A stretch of DNA of 22,132 bases from an uncultured Ruminiclostridium sp. Lineage in GTDB: Bacteria > Bacillota > Clostridia > Oscillospirales > Ruminococcaceae. The notes under the pieces were generated by a model. That model saw nothing but the letters and a program-made list of their open reading frames with translations. It had not been told where the DNA came from and made no database searches. Below, piece after piece: positions 9,222 to 17,008 of this stretch; positions within the stretch are counted from its first letter, which is position 1; the number at the start of each line of letters is the position of its first letter. The stretch covers positions 1-22,132 of the forward strand of contig CAKSIR010000023.1 in assembly GCA_934462775.1 (NCBI GenBank), given 5' to 3'. A program made the translations under genes and the position numbers.

Positions 9222-11038
9222 GCCTGAATGACATTCTGACAATTGTAAGCATTGCCCTCGTCCTTGTTTTGGTCTTTTCATCAATAATCATTGTGCAAAG
9301 GAAGAAGCCTGAGGATGATGAGGATAAGCTCGATACCATGGAAAAAGTGGTGGAGCATATCAAACAGCAGCTTGTGGAGCTTGACAAGGACGATTATTCC
9401 GTAAGCATTATGTCAAGCAACGCTGAGTTCGAACGTGCCTACCGAAGAAAAGCAAGGCTCAGGGACGCACTTGCAAACTGCATACACGGTATTGAGGGGG
9501 CAAAAAACATTGTCATTGATATTATACGAAACACTATTATCACTGACATTTCTACTGAACACATAAAATCAATTCTGAATTATGAGTCCGATATTCTTCC
9601 TGAGCCAAATGTGCAGTTTGAAATTCTTCTTTTTAAATTCAAACAGCAGTACGGTAAACAAGCGCTTTCAAAGCTTATTGAAAAATATTCATTTGCTTTA
9701 CGTCGAAACGACAATGACGCTGCATACTATGTTTCAAAGGAGGACCTGGAAACAGCATATTCCCTTGAAAATCCGCAGCTTAATGAAGCTGAACAAGCAG
9801 CTGTGCTTGCCGTTTTGGTTTACCAACAGGTTAAGGGATTCGGTATTATCGATACAATCAGGGAAATGGATATTGACGGTATAAACATTGGCACATCAGG
9901 TGCTCTTGTACCGCAGATAAAACAAGCCATGCCAATTGAATATCGTGGTGAAAGCTCTGTATGGATATTTTTCGGTGGCAAGCAAATTCATCTTCGATTT
10001 CTGTCCTTTGAAAATGAGGACGAAATTCGCAGAATTATCCTTAACCTTATACGCTATGGCGGAAAAGGTGCACTAAACCGCAATGTCGGAAAAATCGTAA
10101 CGACAGCCCCTGATAAAGCAAGAATTACAGCGCTTTGCCCTCCTGCCGCTGAATGCTGGGTTGCATTTATCCGTAAATTCGGCTTCTCCGGAAAAACTCC
10201 CGAACAGCTTTTAATAAAGGAATACACCAACAACGGCGAGCTTGCGGTGCAAACAGCAAAATATCTTATGTGGGGATTGACTACCTGCGCACTGACAGGA
10301 CGTCAGGGTTCAGGTAAAACAACGCTTCTTTCTTCGCTTATAGGATATATAGATCCGCGATATACAATCAGAACACTTGAAATGTCATTTGAGATGTATT
10401 TGCGCGATGTTTATCCAACCCGCAATATCTTAGCAGTTCAGGAAACGTCAACAGTTCCCGCATCGGTGCTTCAGGATACCCTGAAGAAAACCGACGCGGC
10501 TGTATCGATTGTCGGCGAGGTTGCAACAGACGATGTTGCGGCGCGTATGATACAGATGGGTCAGGTTGCTTCACTGTTTACGCTTTTTTCTCATCATGCG
10601 AACACTGCCGACGATTTAGTGCTTGCGCTGAGAAATTCCCTCGTCAATGCAGGAAACTTCTCTAATATGGAAACTGCTGAAAGACAGGTAATTGATGTAG
10701 TCAAGGTAGATATTCATTTAAATTCGACCGCAGACGGCAGACGATACGTTGAACGTATTACTGAAATTGTTCCGTTGCCGCCGGGTGTCCCCTATCCGAA
10801 GTACAACCCCGAAAATCCTGCCGATTCAATGGCACAGATAACTAAGGAATATTACCAGCGTGTTACCGACAGAAAATCATTTACTACAAGACAGATACTG
10901 CATTATGATTTGGAAACAAATACATACGTTGCAGATCAGTGGTTCAGCGACACTCTCACTCAGCACATGATTAACTCTATGGGAAGTGAAAAAACAGCCG
11001 AATTTTTAAAGTTCCAAAAAGAGAATTGGGGTGAATGA
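9218..11038 (+). CDS. CpaF/TadA-type secretion ATPase with an N-terminal membrane anchor
   Basis: 606 aa. A hydrophobic helix at residues 5-27 followed by RKK suggests membrane anchoring, which is not typical of CpaF. A helical region comes next, then the N-terminal domain of type II/IV secretion ATPases (around QQVKGFGIIDTIREMDIDGI). The catalytic core has Walker A GRQGSGKT at 361-368, an Asp-box-like stretch IRTLEMSFEMYL, a Walker B/Glu region IVGEVATDD with Glu434, and the His box TLFSHHANTADD with His460. In this family the hexamer powers pilus extension or retraction at the cytoplasmic face. The start at ATG 9218 overlaps the previous stop by 4 nt, and GAGGTGA precedes it. Downstream it overlaps the TadBC-like gene. 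This is the most secure functional call in the operon. Confidence 0.92.
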   Translation: MSLNDILTIVSIALVLVLVFSSIIIVQRKKPEDDEDKLDTMEKVVEHIKQQLVELDKDDYSVSIMSSNAEFERAYRRKARLRDALANCIHGIEGAKNIVIDIIRNTIITDISTEHIKSILNYESDILPEPNVQFEILLFKFKQQYGKQALSKLIEKYSFALRRNDNDAAYYVSKEDLETAYSLENPQLNEAEQAAVLAVLVYQQVKGFGIIDTIREMDIDGINIGTSGALVPQIKQAMPIEYRGESSVWIFFGGKQIHLRFLSFENEDEIRRIILNLIRYGGKGALNRNVGKIVTTAPDKARITALCPPAAECWVAFIRKFGFSGKTPEQLLIKEYTNNGELAVQTAKYLMWGLTTCALTGRQGSGKTTLLSSLIGYIDPRYTIRTLEMSFEMYLRDVYPTRNILAVQETSTVPASVLQDTLKKTDAAVSIVGEVATDDVAARMIQMGQVASLFTLFSHHANTADDLVLALRNSLVNAGNFSNMETAERQVIDVVKVDIHLNSTADGRRYVERITEIVPLPPGVPYPKYNPENPADSMAQITKEYYQRVTDRKSFTTRQILHYDLETNTYVADQWFSDTLTQHMINSMGSEKTAEFLKFQKENWGE

Positions 11039-12995
11039 TGTGGAAATATTCATTATTCTTATTCCAGTTTTAATCGTTGCCGAGCTTGGAATATTCGGTA
11101 TGTATTACCTCAAAAAGAAAAAAATAACGAGTACCGATATATTCCGAGGACTATATCGATTTCTTGCCGTTTTTCCATTTACGAAAAGAAGCACTGAACG
11201 AACTACACACAGAATTGCTCAGCTGTCCATCTACGGTCGGGAGCAAATTCCTGTGGTTACAACTAAATACATATTAAAAGGTCTGGCTTTTGCTGCTTTA
11301 TTGGTTGCTGCCGGGCTTTTCTTATTTTCAGACATTCTATCAAAAGCTATGTGTATCATCTTCGCAATTGTACTTTATTCCAATGTTATAGACAAAAGCA
11401 TTGACAGTACATATCTATCGGTGCTCAAGGAAATGAAAAACGCTCTGCAATCAATTGAGCAGGAGTACATGAAAAGTGAAAGTATCCCGGACGCATTAAG
11501 CAATGCGAAAATCGGAACGCTGCTTGCCCGCGCGATTGATGAAATACACTCGATTGTTTCTGAAAACAATTCAGAGCTTCGATTACAGCAATTCTATGCA
11601 AAAATGCCGTTCCATCAGCTGCAAACCCTCGCAGGCATTTGTTACAACCTAAATTTATACGGTGATACGCGGGATATATACGGACAAAGCTCATTTATTC
11701 AGGCGATTGGAATACTTCGGTCCGATGTAAATGCCAGTATTGAAAAATTAACATTACAAAAATCCAAATTTTCATCACTTGAGTTTGCTCCTGTTCTTTC
11801 CGTATTTCTCATTACTCCCCTTGAAATATGGCTTACCGATACAATTCCTGGCGTTGCACTGATATATAACGGTCTGCTCGGATTTATATTCAGAACGGCC
11901 GTAATATTATCAGCCGTTGTTGGTTATGGCGGAGTAAGCCGCATGAACCGTGCAGTTATTTTAAAGGAAGATGACAGAGGGCACTGGACAGAAAGGTTAT
12001 TAAAATTTAAACCTTGGAAAAACTTTATACTATCAATTCTCCCTAAAAATACAAGGAAAAAAAACAAAATCAAGCTTAACATAAAGCAAGCAATGTCAAA
12101 GCAAAAGTTGGAGCATTTTTACGCAAAAAAGGTTGTATATGCCTTAATCGGCTTTGTCGGCTCCCTTGCCGTAATCATTGTTTCCCTTGTTCTTGGCAAA
12201 AGCTTTGCAAAAAATACTACTGCACAGCTCTCGCTTGTTGCTTCATCAACACGAACCTCTGAGCAGCAAAATGCAATGAGAATAATGGATGAAATTTATT
12301 TTAAGGGCGAGGGTAATTTTTCAGAGGCTGAAACAACGATGCTTGTACGAACCTATCTGCCGGAGTTATCCGATATGGAAACTGCCGATGAGGTAAAACG
12401 TGTGCAGGACAAATACAAAACATGGTCTGAAATGTATTTCAGATTTTATTTTATTTGGATTGCATTTGCCTGCGGTGCATTTGGATTTGTTATTCCAAAC
12501 ATCACGCTTACAGCTCGCCGATTGCTGCTTAAAACAGACGCAGAGGACGACTTTATGCAGCTTCAAACGCTGGTAAGTATTTTAATATACACAGGTGTAG
12601 ATACACTGTCTGTACTTCAGCAAATGACTCAACATTCAACAGTTCACAAGGAAATCCTACGGGAAGCATATCATCGTTTTCCGTCCGCTCCCGAACTTGA
12701 GCTTGAACGATTGAAAACCAAAACCCCTCTAACGGAATTTAAGCTGTTCATTGACAAACTCAAAATTTCTATTTCAGAGCTGCCAATGACAGAAGCATTT
12801 TCCGGACTTATCGGCGATCGTCAGAGTTTCCAAAGACTGCGCGAAATAAAATTCTCGGAAACCTTGAATAAAAAACAGATTATCGGCAAATTTCTTTCGT
12901 CTGCCCCATTGGCAATGTTCGCTTTTGCCGAATTTGCTTTTCCAATATTTATTCTTGCTTTTACGGAATACAACAACACAATGGGACTGCTTTAG
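11031..12995 (+). CDS. TadB/TadC-like platform membrane protein, apparently fused
   Basis: 654 aa, about twice the length of a single TadB or TadC. Hydrophobic segments fall near residues 6-26, 82-100, 105-121, 252-270, 275-300, 368-389, 470-493 and 624-648. They enclose two cytoplasmic helical regions, the first around LKEMKNALQSIEQEYM and the second around DDFMQLQTLVSILIYTGVDT. This repeated layout is that of two T2SSF modules, matching TadB plus TadC in one chain. The inner-membrane platform couples the CpaF ATPase to pilin insertion. The start is GTG: 11031 gives an 8-nt overlap with the ATPase gene, but GTG 11040 has the better site (GGGGTGA at 11028-11034) and may be the true start. It is the last gene before a 155-bp gap. 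Confidence 0.8.
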   Translation: MNDVEIFIILIPVLIVAELGIFGMYYLKKKKITSTDIFRGLYRFLAVFPFTKRSTERTTHRIAQLSIYGREQIPVVTTKYILKGLAFAALLVAAGLFLFSDILSKAMCIIFAIVLYSNVIDKSIDSTYLSVLKEMKNALQSIEQEYMKSESIPDALSNAKIGTLLARAIDEIHSIVSENNSELRLQQFYAKMPFHQLQTLAGICYNLNLYGDTRDIYGQSSFIQAIGILRSDVNASIEKLTLQKSKFSSLEFAPVLSVFLITPLEIWLTDTIPGVALIYNGLLGFIFRTAVILSAVVGYGGVSRMNRAVILKEDDRGHWTERLLKFKPWKNFILSILPKNTRKKNKIKLNIKQAMSKQKLEHFYAKKVVYALIGFVGSLAVIIVSLVLGKSFAKNTTAQLSLVASSTRTSEQQNAMRIMDEIYFKGEGNFSEAETTMLVRTYLPELSDMETADEVKRVQDKYKTWSEMYFRFYFIWIAFACGAFGFVIPNITLTARRLLLKTDAEDDFMQLQTLVSILIYTGVDTLSVLQQMTQHSTVHKEILREAYHRFPSAPELELERLKTKTPLTEFKLFIDKLKISISELPMTEAFSGLIGDRQSFQRLREIKFSETLNKKQIIGKFLSSAPLAMFAFAEFAFPIFILAFTEYNNTMGLL

Positions 12996-13150
12996 CTTTA
13001 AGCATTTACATATATAAAAATCCATGAAAGGATGTGGTTATTATGGTTCTGATTACAAAAAAGGGGGTGCAATAACTAATTAAATTATTTTTCCCGCGCA
13101 TAACAAAACAAGAATACACAAAAATTTAAAATTTAAAGGAGATTTATATC
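12996..13150 (+). other. 155-bp leader before the candidate major pilin gene
   Basis: This is the largest gap in the operon. It is AT-rich, and I find no -35/-10 pair with good match and spacing. A 10-codon frame at 13043-13075 with a weak site upstream is too short to call. AAAGGAG (13135-13141) serves the ATG at 13151. A separate promoter, processing site or long leader for the highly expressed pilin is plausible but not shown. Confidence 0.4.
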
Positions 13151-13771
13151 ATGGACGGAGCAGTAAAGATGGTCATCGCAGGTGTTACCTTACTTATCGT
13201 GGTGGCATTTATTTCAGCATTAATCATTATTTTCAGTACGTCAAAAAACACCGCAAACGACGGTGTTGTACAGTTGCAGTCAACAATCAGTGCGCTGAAC
13301 GATTCAGTATATGATGATTACGACCAGAAAATCGTCAGCGGTATTCAGGTTAAATCCGCATACAATCAGATGAACGGCAATCCGGTTGCAATCATCGTTA
13401 AAACGTGCAAGGGTGACTGGGTCGATTATAATGCTATAATTTCGCCGTTTTCCACAACTACAAAAACACAGTCAGCAGCACCGTTTACAGGCTTAACTAA
13501 GGACGCAACCACAAAACAGTATACGTCATCTGTATCAAGCTTTGACAAAACAAGTGCAGGTACTGAAACCTCTTTAGTTTTATCAAATGCCGCTGACAGC
13601 GCTAAGCAGACAGTCCTTTATAATACTGTAATCACGGAGATGAGCAAAAACGGCGCAACAAATTACATTTCGCCAACCGCAAAGTTCAACTCCTACCTGG
13701 TTAAGGACGCAGGCGATTCTGTAATTGGAATTGTGTTTATCCAGCAGGGCAAACACACATCAGGTACATAA
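13151..13771 (+). CDS. Candidate major pilin of the Tad-like system
   Basis: 206 aa. After MDGAVKM comes a long hydrophobic helix (residues about 7-29), then a Ser/Thr/Asn-rich exported domain, as in pilin-like proteins of clostridial Tad-type loci. The segment YDDYDQKIVSGIQVKSAY just after the helix parallels the motif in the downstream small proteins (strand, G or SG, V, helix), and the C-terminus DSVIGIVFIQQ parallels their GI-x-F endings. The canonical Flp prepilin signature (G, then Glu at +5 and Tyr) is absent: a Gly is at position 3, but +5 is Val. Thus it may be unprocessed or cut by an unusual enzyme. It follows the platform gene and has a strong ribosome site and a hairpin downstream, consistent with high expression. 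The major role is inferred from position and size. Confidence 0.7.
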   Translation: MDGAVKMVIAGVTLLIVVAFISALIIIFSTSKNTANDGVVQLQSTISALNDSVYDDYDQKIVSGIQVKSAYNQMNGNPVAIIVKTCKGDWVDYNAIISPFSTTTKTQSAAPFTGLTKDATTKQYTSSVSSFDKTSAGTETSLVLSNAADSAKQTVLYNTVITEMSKNGATNYISPTAKFNSYLVKDAGDSVIGIVFIQQGKHTSGT

Positions 13772-13789
13772 TCTTATATGGAGGTATTG

Positions 13790-13813
13790 TGGGGCTTATC
13801 TTCATAAGCCCCA
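13790..13813 (+). promoter_or_regulatory. Perfect 10-bp hairpin between pilin and minor pilin genes
   Basis: TGGGGCTTAT (13790-13799) pairs exactly with ATAAGCCCCA (13804-13813) around a CTTC loop. The following bases are TAATAATTTT, a weak T-tract, so it may act as a partial terminator or as a barrier to 3' exonucleases that keeps pilin mRNA abundant. It also lies between GGAGGT (13780-13785) and the ATG at 13827. Confidence 0.75.
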
Positions 13814-13826
13814 TAATAATTTTAAA

Positions 13827-14243
13827 ATGGACAACTTTAAAGATTTGATAATTTTCTCTGTAAGTATTATTATATGCTGTGCGGTTCTTGCGATGATTGG
13901 CGTCCTCGGCAACGTATGCGGCAAAATTTCGGACACTAAGAAAGCAGATATTCTGCGGAATGCTGCATTGGTTGAATACGAAACAATCGGACACCTTGGC
14001 GGTCAAAAAGTTACCGGCGCAGAGGTCGTTTCTGTTATACGGGAAAATACAGTAAATCAAAAGTACATAATTCTGTTGGAAACAGATAACGGCAATTATG
14101 TTATGAATCATGAAAATTATTCAGCACAAACATGGAGCTTATCTAATTTACAGAAAGAAATAAACCTTAGCCGCCGTTACAATGCAAACCTTTTATACGC
14201 AGAGGACGGCAGCATAAATGGAGTTGAATTTTTCTATGAATGA
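13827..14243 (+). CDS. Minor pilin-like small membrane protein 1
   Basis: 138 aa. ATG 13827 puts the hydrophobic helix (about residues 7-30) at the N-terminus; the same frame is open further upstream but would prepend a tail encoded by the hairpin DNA. The exported domain carries GGQKVTGAEVVSVIRENT (about 58-75) followed by strands (KYIILLETDNGNYV), and ends AEDGSINGVEFFYE. These are the two marks shared with neighbouring genes. Only AT-rich sequence directly precedes the ATG; GGAGGT lies 41 nt upstream beyond the hairpin, so initiation may depend on that fold or on coupling. It overlaps the next gene by 26 nt. I infer a minor subunit of the pilus-like fibre. Confidence 0.7.
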   Translation: MDNFKDLIIFSVSIIICCAVLAMIGVLGNVCGKISDTKKADILRNAALVEYETIGHLGGQKVTGAEVVSVIRENTVNQKYIILLETDNGNYVMNHENYSAQTWSLSNLQKEINLSRRYNANLLYAEDGSINGVEFFYE

Positions 14244-14718
14244 CAGTGTTATATCAACGATTCGCATAGCTGTTTCAGTAATAGTTACAGCTGCACTGAT
14301 AATCATAAGCACAATTGCAACAAATAGGGCACGTCTGTTAAATATCGACCGTGAAACCCAATCGGCAGCATTCAGAGAAATGTATGACGAACGACAGTGG
14401 AGAAAATACGAAGGGACTGTTACCGGCGCGGACGTTATTGATTTTATAGTTACACATAAGGATTCCTGCGACATAGTAATATGCGGCACCTTTACCAACA
14501 AAATTTCCTCGTATGTTCGAAATGGTAAATTGATTATGGGGTTATCTGACAAGTTAAATCTTCCTGATATTTTTTGGACAGCCTCTTTTGCGTATGATCA
14601 CATAATTGATGGAAAGGGCGAAAAAAAGTATAAAGCCGTGTTACTTTATGACGGAGCACTTTCATCTGCCGAAAATGGCAGTGAAGCAATAACCGGAATT
14701 GAGTTTACTTCATTGTAA
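14218..14718 (+). CDS. Minor pilin-like small membrane protein 2
   Basis: 166 aa from ATG 14218; ATG 14236, which would reduce the overlap with the previous gene to 8 nt, is an equally possible start. A hydrophobic helix at about residues 12-32 is followed by an Arg-rich stretch and then YEGTVTGADVIDFIVTH, the operon's shared motif. The C-terminus SEAITGIEFTSL matches the GI/GV-x-F ending of the preceding protein. The central part (YDHIIDGKGEKKYKAVLLYD) predicts strands. It is probably exported with the N-terminus in the membrane and assembled as a minor pilin, based on shared layout and position. Confidence 0.7.
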   Translation: MELNFSMNDSVISTIRIAVSVIVTAALIIISTIATNRARLLNIDRETQSAAFREMYDERQWRKYEGTVTGADVIDFIVTHKDSCDIVICGTFTNKISSYVRNGKLIMGLSDKLNLPDIFWTASFAYDHIIDGKGEKKYKAVLLYDGALSSAENGSEAITGIEFTSL

Positions 14719-14729
14719 AGGAGAACAAA

Positions 14730-15119
14730 ATGAATACTACAATTGAACGAATAATTATGCTCAGCGTGTCACTGATAATGCTGTCGGTTGTAATCAGCGT
14801 TGTATTTCTTGGTCTTAATCAAAGCAAGGATTTTTTCAATACCGGAATGGACAGAATCAATACATCAGCTACTGCAAGTCAGACCTTATTTCTTATTGAA
14901 ACAGAAAGTCGGGAAGAAATCGGTATGCCTGCAGCTGCCTGCTATTCGCTGCTTAAGCATTATTCCGAAATATGCTCAAGCTGCTCCTGCAGTATCTGCG
15001 GAACAATTTCATCGGGAAGCTCAAGCGGTGATTGCATAAAAAAACACATGACCGGCCGTGTTATCCTTTCATTTACCAAGGATGATAACGGCGGATACAA
15101 CTTTGTTATATCGAGGTAA
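14730..15119 (+). CDS. Cys-rich minor pilin-like small membrane protein 3
   Basis: 129 aa, with AAAGGAG before ATG 14730. There is an N-terminal helix (about residues 9-29) and an exported domain of about 100 residues. The position taken by the x-G-A-(D/E) motif in sister proteins holds GMPAAACYSLLKHYSEI, a similar helix without that motif. A dense cysteine cluster follows (CSSCSCSICG and a later GDC), with Ser/Gly between. This is unlike the other members and could form disulphides or bind metal outside the membrane. The end (RVILSFTKDDNGGYNFVISR) predicts a hairpin of strands. It lies between sister genes with 11-nt and 3-nt spacing. Confidence 0.68.
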   Translation: MNTTIERIIMLSVSLIMLSVVISVVFLGLNQSKDFFNTGMDRINTSATASQTLFLIETESREEIGMPAAACYSLLKHYSEICSSCSCSICGTISSGSSSGDCIKKHMTGRVILSFTKDDNGGYNFVISR

Positions 15120-15122
15120 GCT

Positions 15123-15533
15123 ATGAGAGTAATAGACGATATTCTTGATTTAGTGCTTTTAATTGCAGTTGTAGCCGAAATGGTTACGGTAATGGTTCTG
15201 ACTGCACAATCATTTAACGAAAACAAAGACGTTGCATATCAGACAGAGGATAAAACTCTCACTATAATGAACGGTGACAACAGTGTTGATATTACAGTCC
15301 AGGATAAACTCAGCGGCGCGGAGATAATATCAATTATATCAATGCTATCCGACAGTGCAAATCTGAAATATCACACAATAGTTCTTCCCAATAATGACAG
15401 AATTGTCATTACCGAAAATTACAACGACAATGTAGCTGATTATATTGCACGAACACAGGCGGCAATTTCAGTAAATGATTTTTACATAATAACGTATAAT
15501 TCAGCCGACAGCCTGAAGATAACTAAACAGTAA
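15123..15533 (+). CDS. Minor pilin-like small membrane protein 4
   Basis: 136 aa. ATG 15123 is 3 nt after the previous stop, and GAGGT overlaps that stop, indicating coupled translation. A short polar start (MRVIDD) precedes a hydrophobic helix to about residue 27. The exported domain includes TVQDKLSGAEIISIISML, a clear copy of the operon's motif, then strands (YHTIVLPNNDRIVIT). The C-terminus FYIITYNSADSLKITKQ lacks the Gly-rich ending of the first two minor proteins. It has the same overall size and membrane layout, and I infer a minor pilin. Confidence 0.7.
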   Translation: MRVIDDILDLVLLIAVVAEMVTVMVLTAQSFNENKDVAYQTEDKTLTIMNGDNSVDITVQDKLSGAEIISIISMLSDSANLKYHTIVLPNNDRIVITENYNDNVADYIARTQAAISVNDFYIITYNSADSLKITKQ

Positions 15534-15547
15534 GGAGAAATTTCTAT

Positions 15548-16021
15548 ATGATGGATACATTAAGCAAAATAATAGGTATCTTTTTGGCTTTCGTTCTGTT
15601 GGTTGCCGTGCCGCTGACAATAAATACAGTTACCGATGACGCAACCGCTAAGCGGCTTGCATTGAACGAGGTCGAAGCATTTCTTGATAAAGTAAGCGAT
15701 AAGGCTTCTGTGAATGGAGCTGACATTGACGATTTGCTGGTAGGAATAAATTCCTACGGCTGTGCTTTTGACGCCCACATTTACAGATATAAGCCACTAA
15801 TCAGCAAGGACGCTAACGGAAATGTAAGCACAGCGTATGTTCTCAGCGATGATAATTTTGACGCTTTATCCGAAAATTCTTCTGTTGAATTTGAAATCGG
15901 TGACAGCATACAGGTTCGAGTTGAGAGCATTGGAATCACATGGGGCGAGCAGCTTATCAATTCAATTGCGGGAATTCCTGCGACCGAATATAAATTTACA
16001 ATGTCAGCAAGGGTGAGGTAA
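15548..16021 (+). CDS. Minor pilin-like small membrane protein 5
   Basis: 157 aa. TAAGGAGA (15531-15538) serves ATG 15548; a second ATG follows directly at 15551. The helix at about residues 9-26 is followed by a helical stretch LALNEVEAFLDKVSD and then KASVNGADIDDLLVGINS, the shared motif with a longer lead-in. The remainder is strand-rich and ends EYKFTMSARVR. Spacing and style match the flanking genes. The lead-in resembles TadE-like minor proteins in having a long amphipathic helix after the membrane segment, but I would not name it so. Confidence 0.68.
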   Translation: MMDTLSKIIGIFLAFVLLVAVPLTINTVTDDATAKRLALNEVEAFLDKVSDKASVNGADIDDLLVGINSYGCAFDAHIYRYKPLISKDANGNVSTAYVLSDDNFDALSENSSVEFEIGDSIQVRVESIGITWGEQLINSIAGIPATEYKFTMSARVR

Positions 16022-16023
16022 TT

Positions 16024-16974
16024 ATGAGAAATTTTTTCGTAATCATTTTAATTTTTGTTGTCATATATATGTTTTCCCTGCTCACACTCTTTTTTACAAC
16101 AAGCGAAAAAGATGATACAGAGCTTGAAACAAGTTTATTATCGACTGCGGTTGACTATGCCGGCGAAGCTGCCATGCTTGCCTGCATTGACCGAGAGCAT
16201 TTGAGTACGGATTATTCTACAGAGGATATACTGTTTACCCCTGATTATATTGCAGACGCATTCGCAGCATCTATGTGCATTTCATATGGACTTCCGACAA
16301 CGGTTGAAAATATAGAAAGAATTACAAGCTGTATTCCGGTTATGGTTCTTGCAACAAACAATGGATATTTTATTGCCGAGTGGAAGCAAAAGGACGATGA
16401 TACAAGCGAGCTGATTTGGGAACCAAAAAAACCATATATCATTGACAGCAATCCAGATTCTCAGTCAGGCACTATATACTGTGTGCAGCTTAATCGCGAA
16501 GCAGCTACAATTATAGATAAATCAACATTATCAGTTACCGAAACGACGGATTACACCTCTGTTCCCTACTCCGCTGAGCAGGTATATCAATATGCCAACA
16601 AAACAATAAACAACAGTGTAAACGCCGTTCTTGCAAGATATATGAAAAGCTTCAACCGCTCAGAGATTGACAGCTTTTATCTTCCTGTTGCCGCGAACAG
16701 CCATTCGGGTGTAAATCGCGTAGAGCAGCCAACGCTAATAATTATCGTAAGAGGTCTGAGCATTAACGGTTCTGTTCAGATTGACACATCCGTAGTAAGC
16801 GGTATCAGAATTGATGACAGAAATTACATAGTCGGCTGGACATCAGCGGACGGAACGAAGTATTATGCCAGGTACAGCTCAGCAGCAGGTCAAGAAGCCC
16901 TAAATAACAGCGGTGTGTTGTTTTCATCCGCCGCAAACGCAGCCAAAGCCGGATACGTTCCGTATCTCAATTGA
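16024..16974 (+). CDS. Large minor-pilin-like or tip membrane protein 6
   Basis: 316 aa, the largest of the small-protein series. ATG 16024 is 3 nt after the previous stop, with GAGGT (16015-16019). The N-terminal helix is about residues 4-26, followed by an acidic segment and a helix with VDYAGEAAMLACIDREH. The exported domain has three cysteines in its first half and beta-rich text in the second (TLIIIVRGLSINGSVQIDTS). It ends in an Ala-rich stretch before VPYLN. The x-G-A-(D/E) motif is not evident. Being last and largest, it may cap or nucleate the fibre, as large minor pilins do in type IV systems; this is inference. Its last codons contain the -35 box of the next transcription unit. Confidence 0.7.
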   Translation: MRNFFVIILIFVVIYMFSLLTLFFTTSEKDDTELETSLLSTAVDYAGEAAMLACIDREHLSTDYSTEDILFTPDYIADAFAASMCISYGLPTTVENIERITSCIPVMVLATNNGYFIAEWKQKDDDTSELIWEPKKPYIIDSNPDSQSGTIYCVQLNREAATIIDKSTLSVTETTDYTSVPYSAEQVYQYANKTINNSVNAVLARYMKSFNRSEIDSFYLPVAANSHSGVNRVEQPTLIIIVRGLSINGSVQIDTSVVSGIRIDDRNYIVGWTSADGTKYYARYSSAAGQEALNNSGVLFSSAANAAKAGYVPYLN

Positions 16975-16999
16975 CTTTAAAAATATAAAGGTGTATTAT
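16971..16999 (+). promoter_or_regulatory. Promoter at the end of the pilus operon
   Basis: TTGACT (16971-16976), a 17-bp spacer and TATTAT (16994-16999) match a housekeeping promoter. The -35 box overlaps the stop of the preceding gene. No terminator lies between, so the downstream pair could be read both from the operon and from this promoter. The predicted transcript would start near 17006, giving an almost leaderless message for ATG 17009 unless the real start point is earlier. Confidence 0.5.
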
Positions 17000-17008
17000 G
17001 GAGTTGGA

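Noticed and set aside
13043..13075. Ten-codon frame (MVLITKKGVQ) before the pilin gene
   Set aside because: Too short and weakly supported; could be a leader peptide, but nothing shows it.
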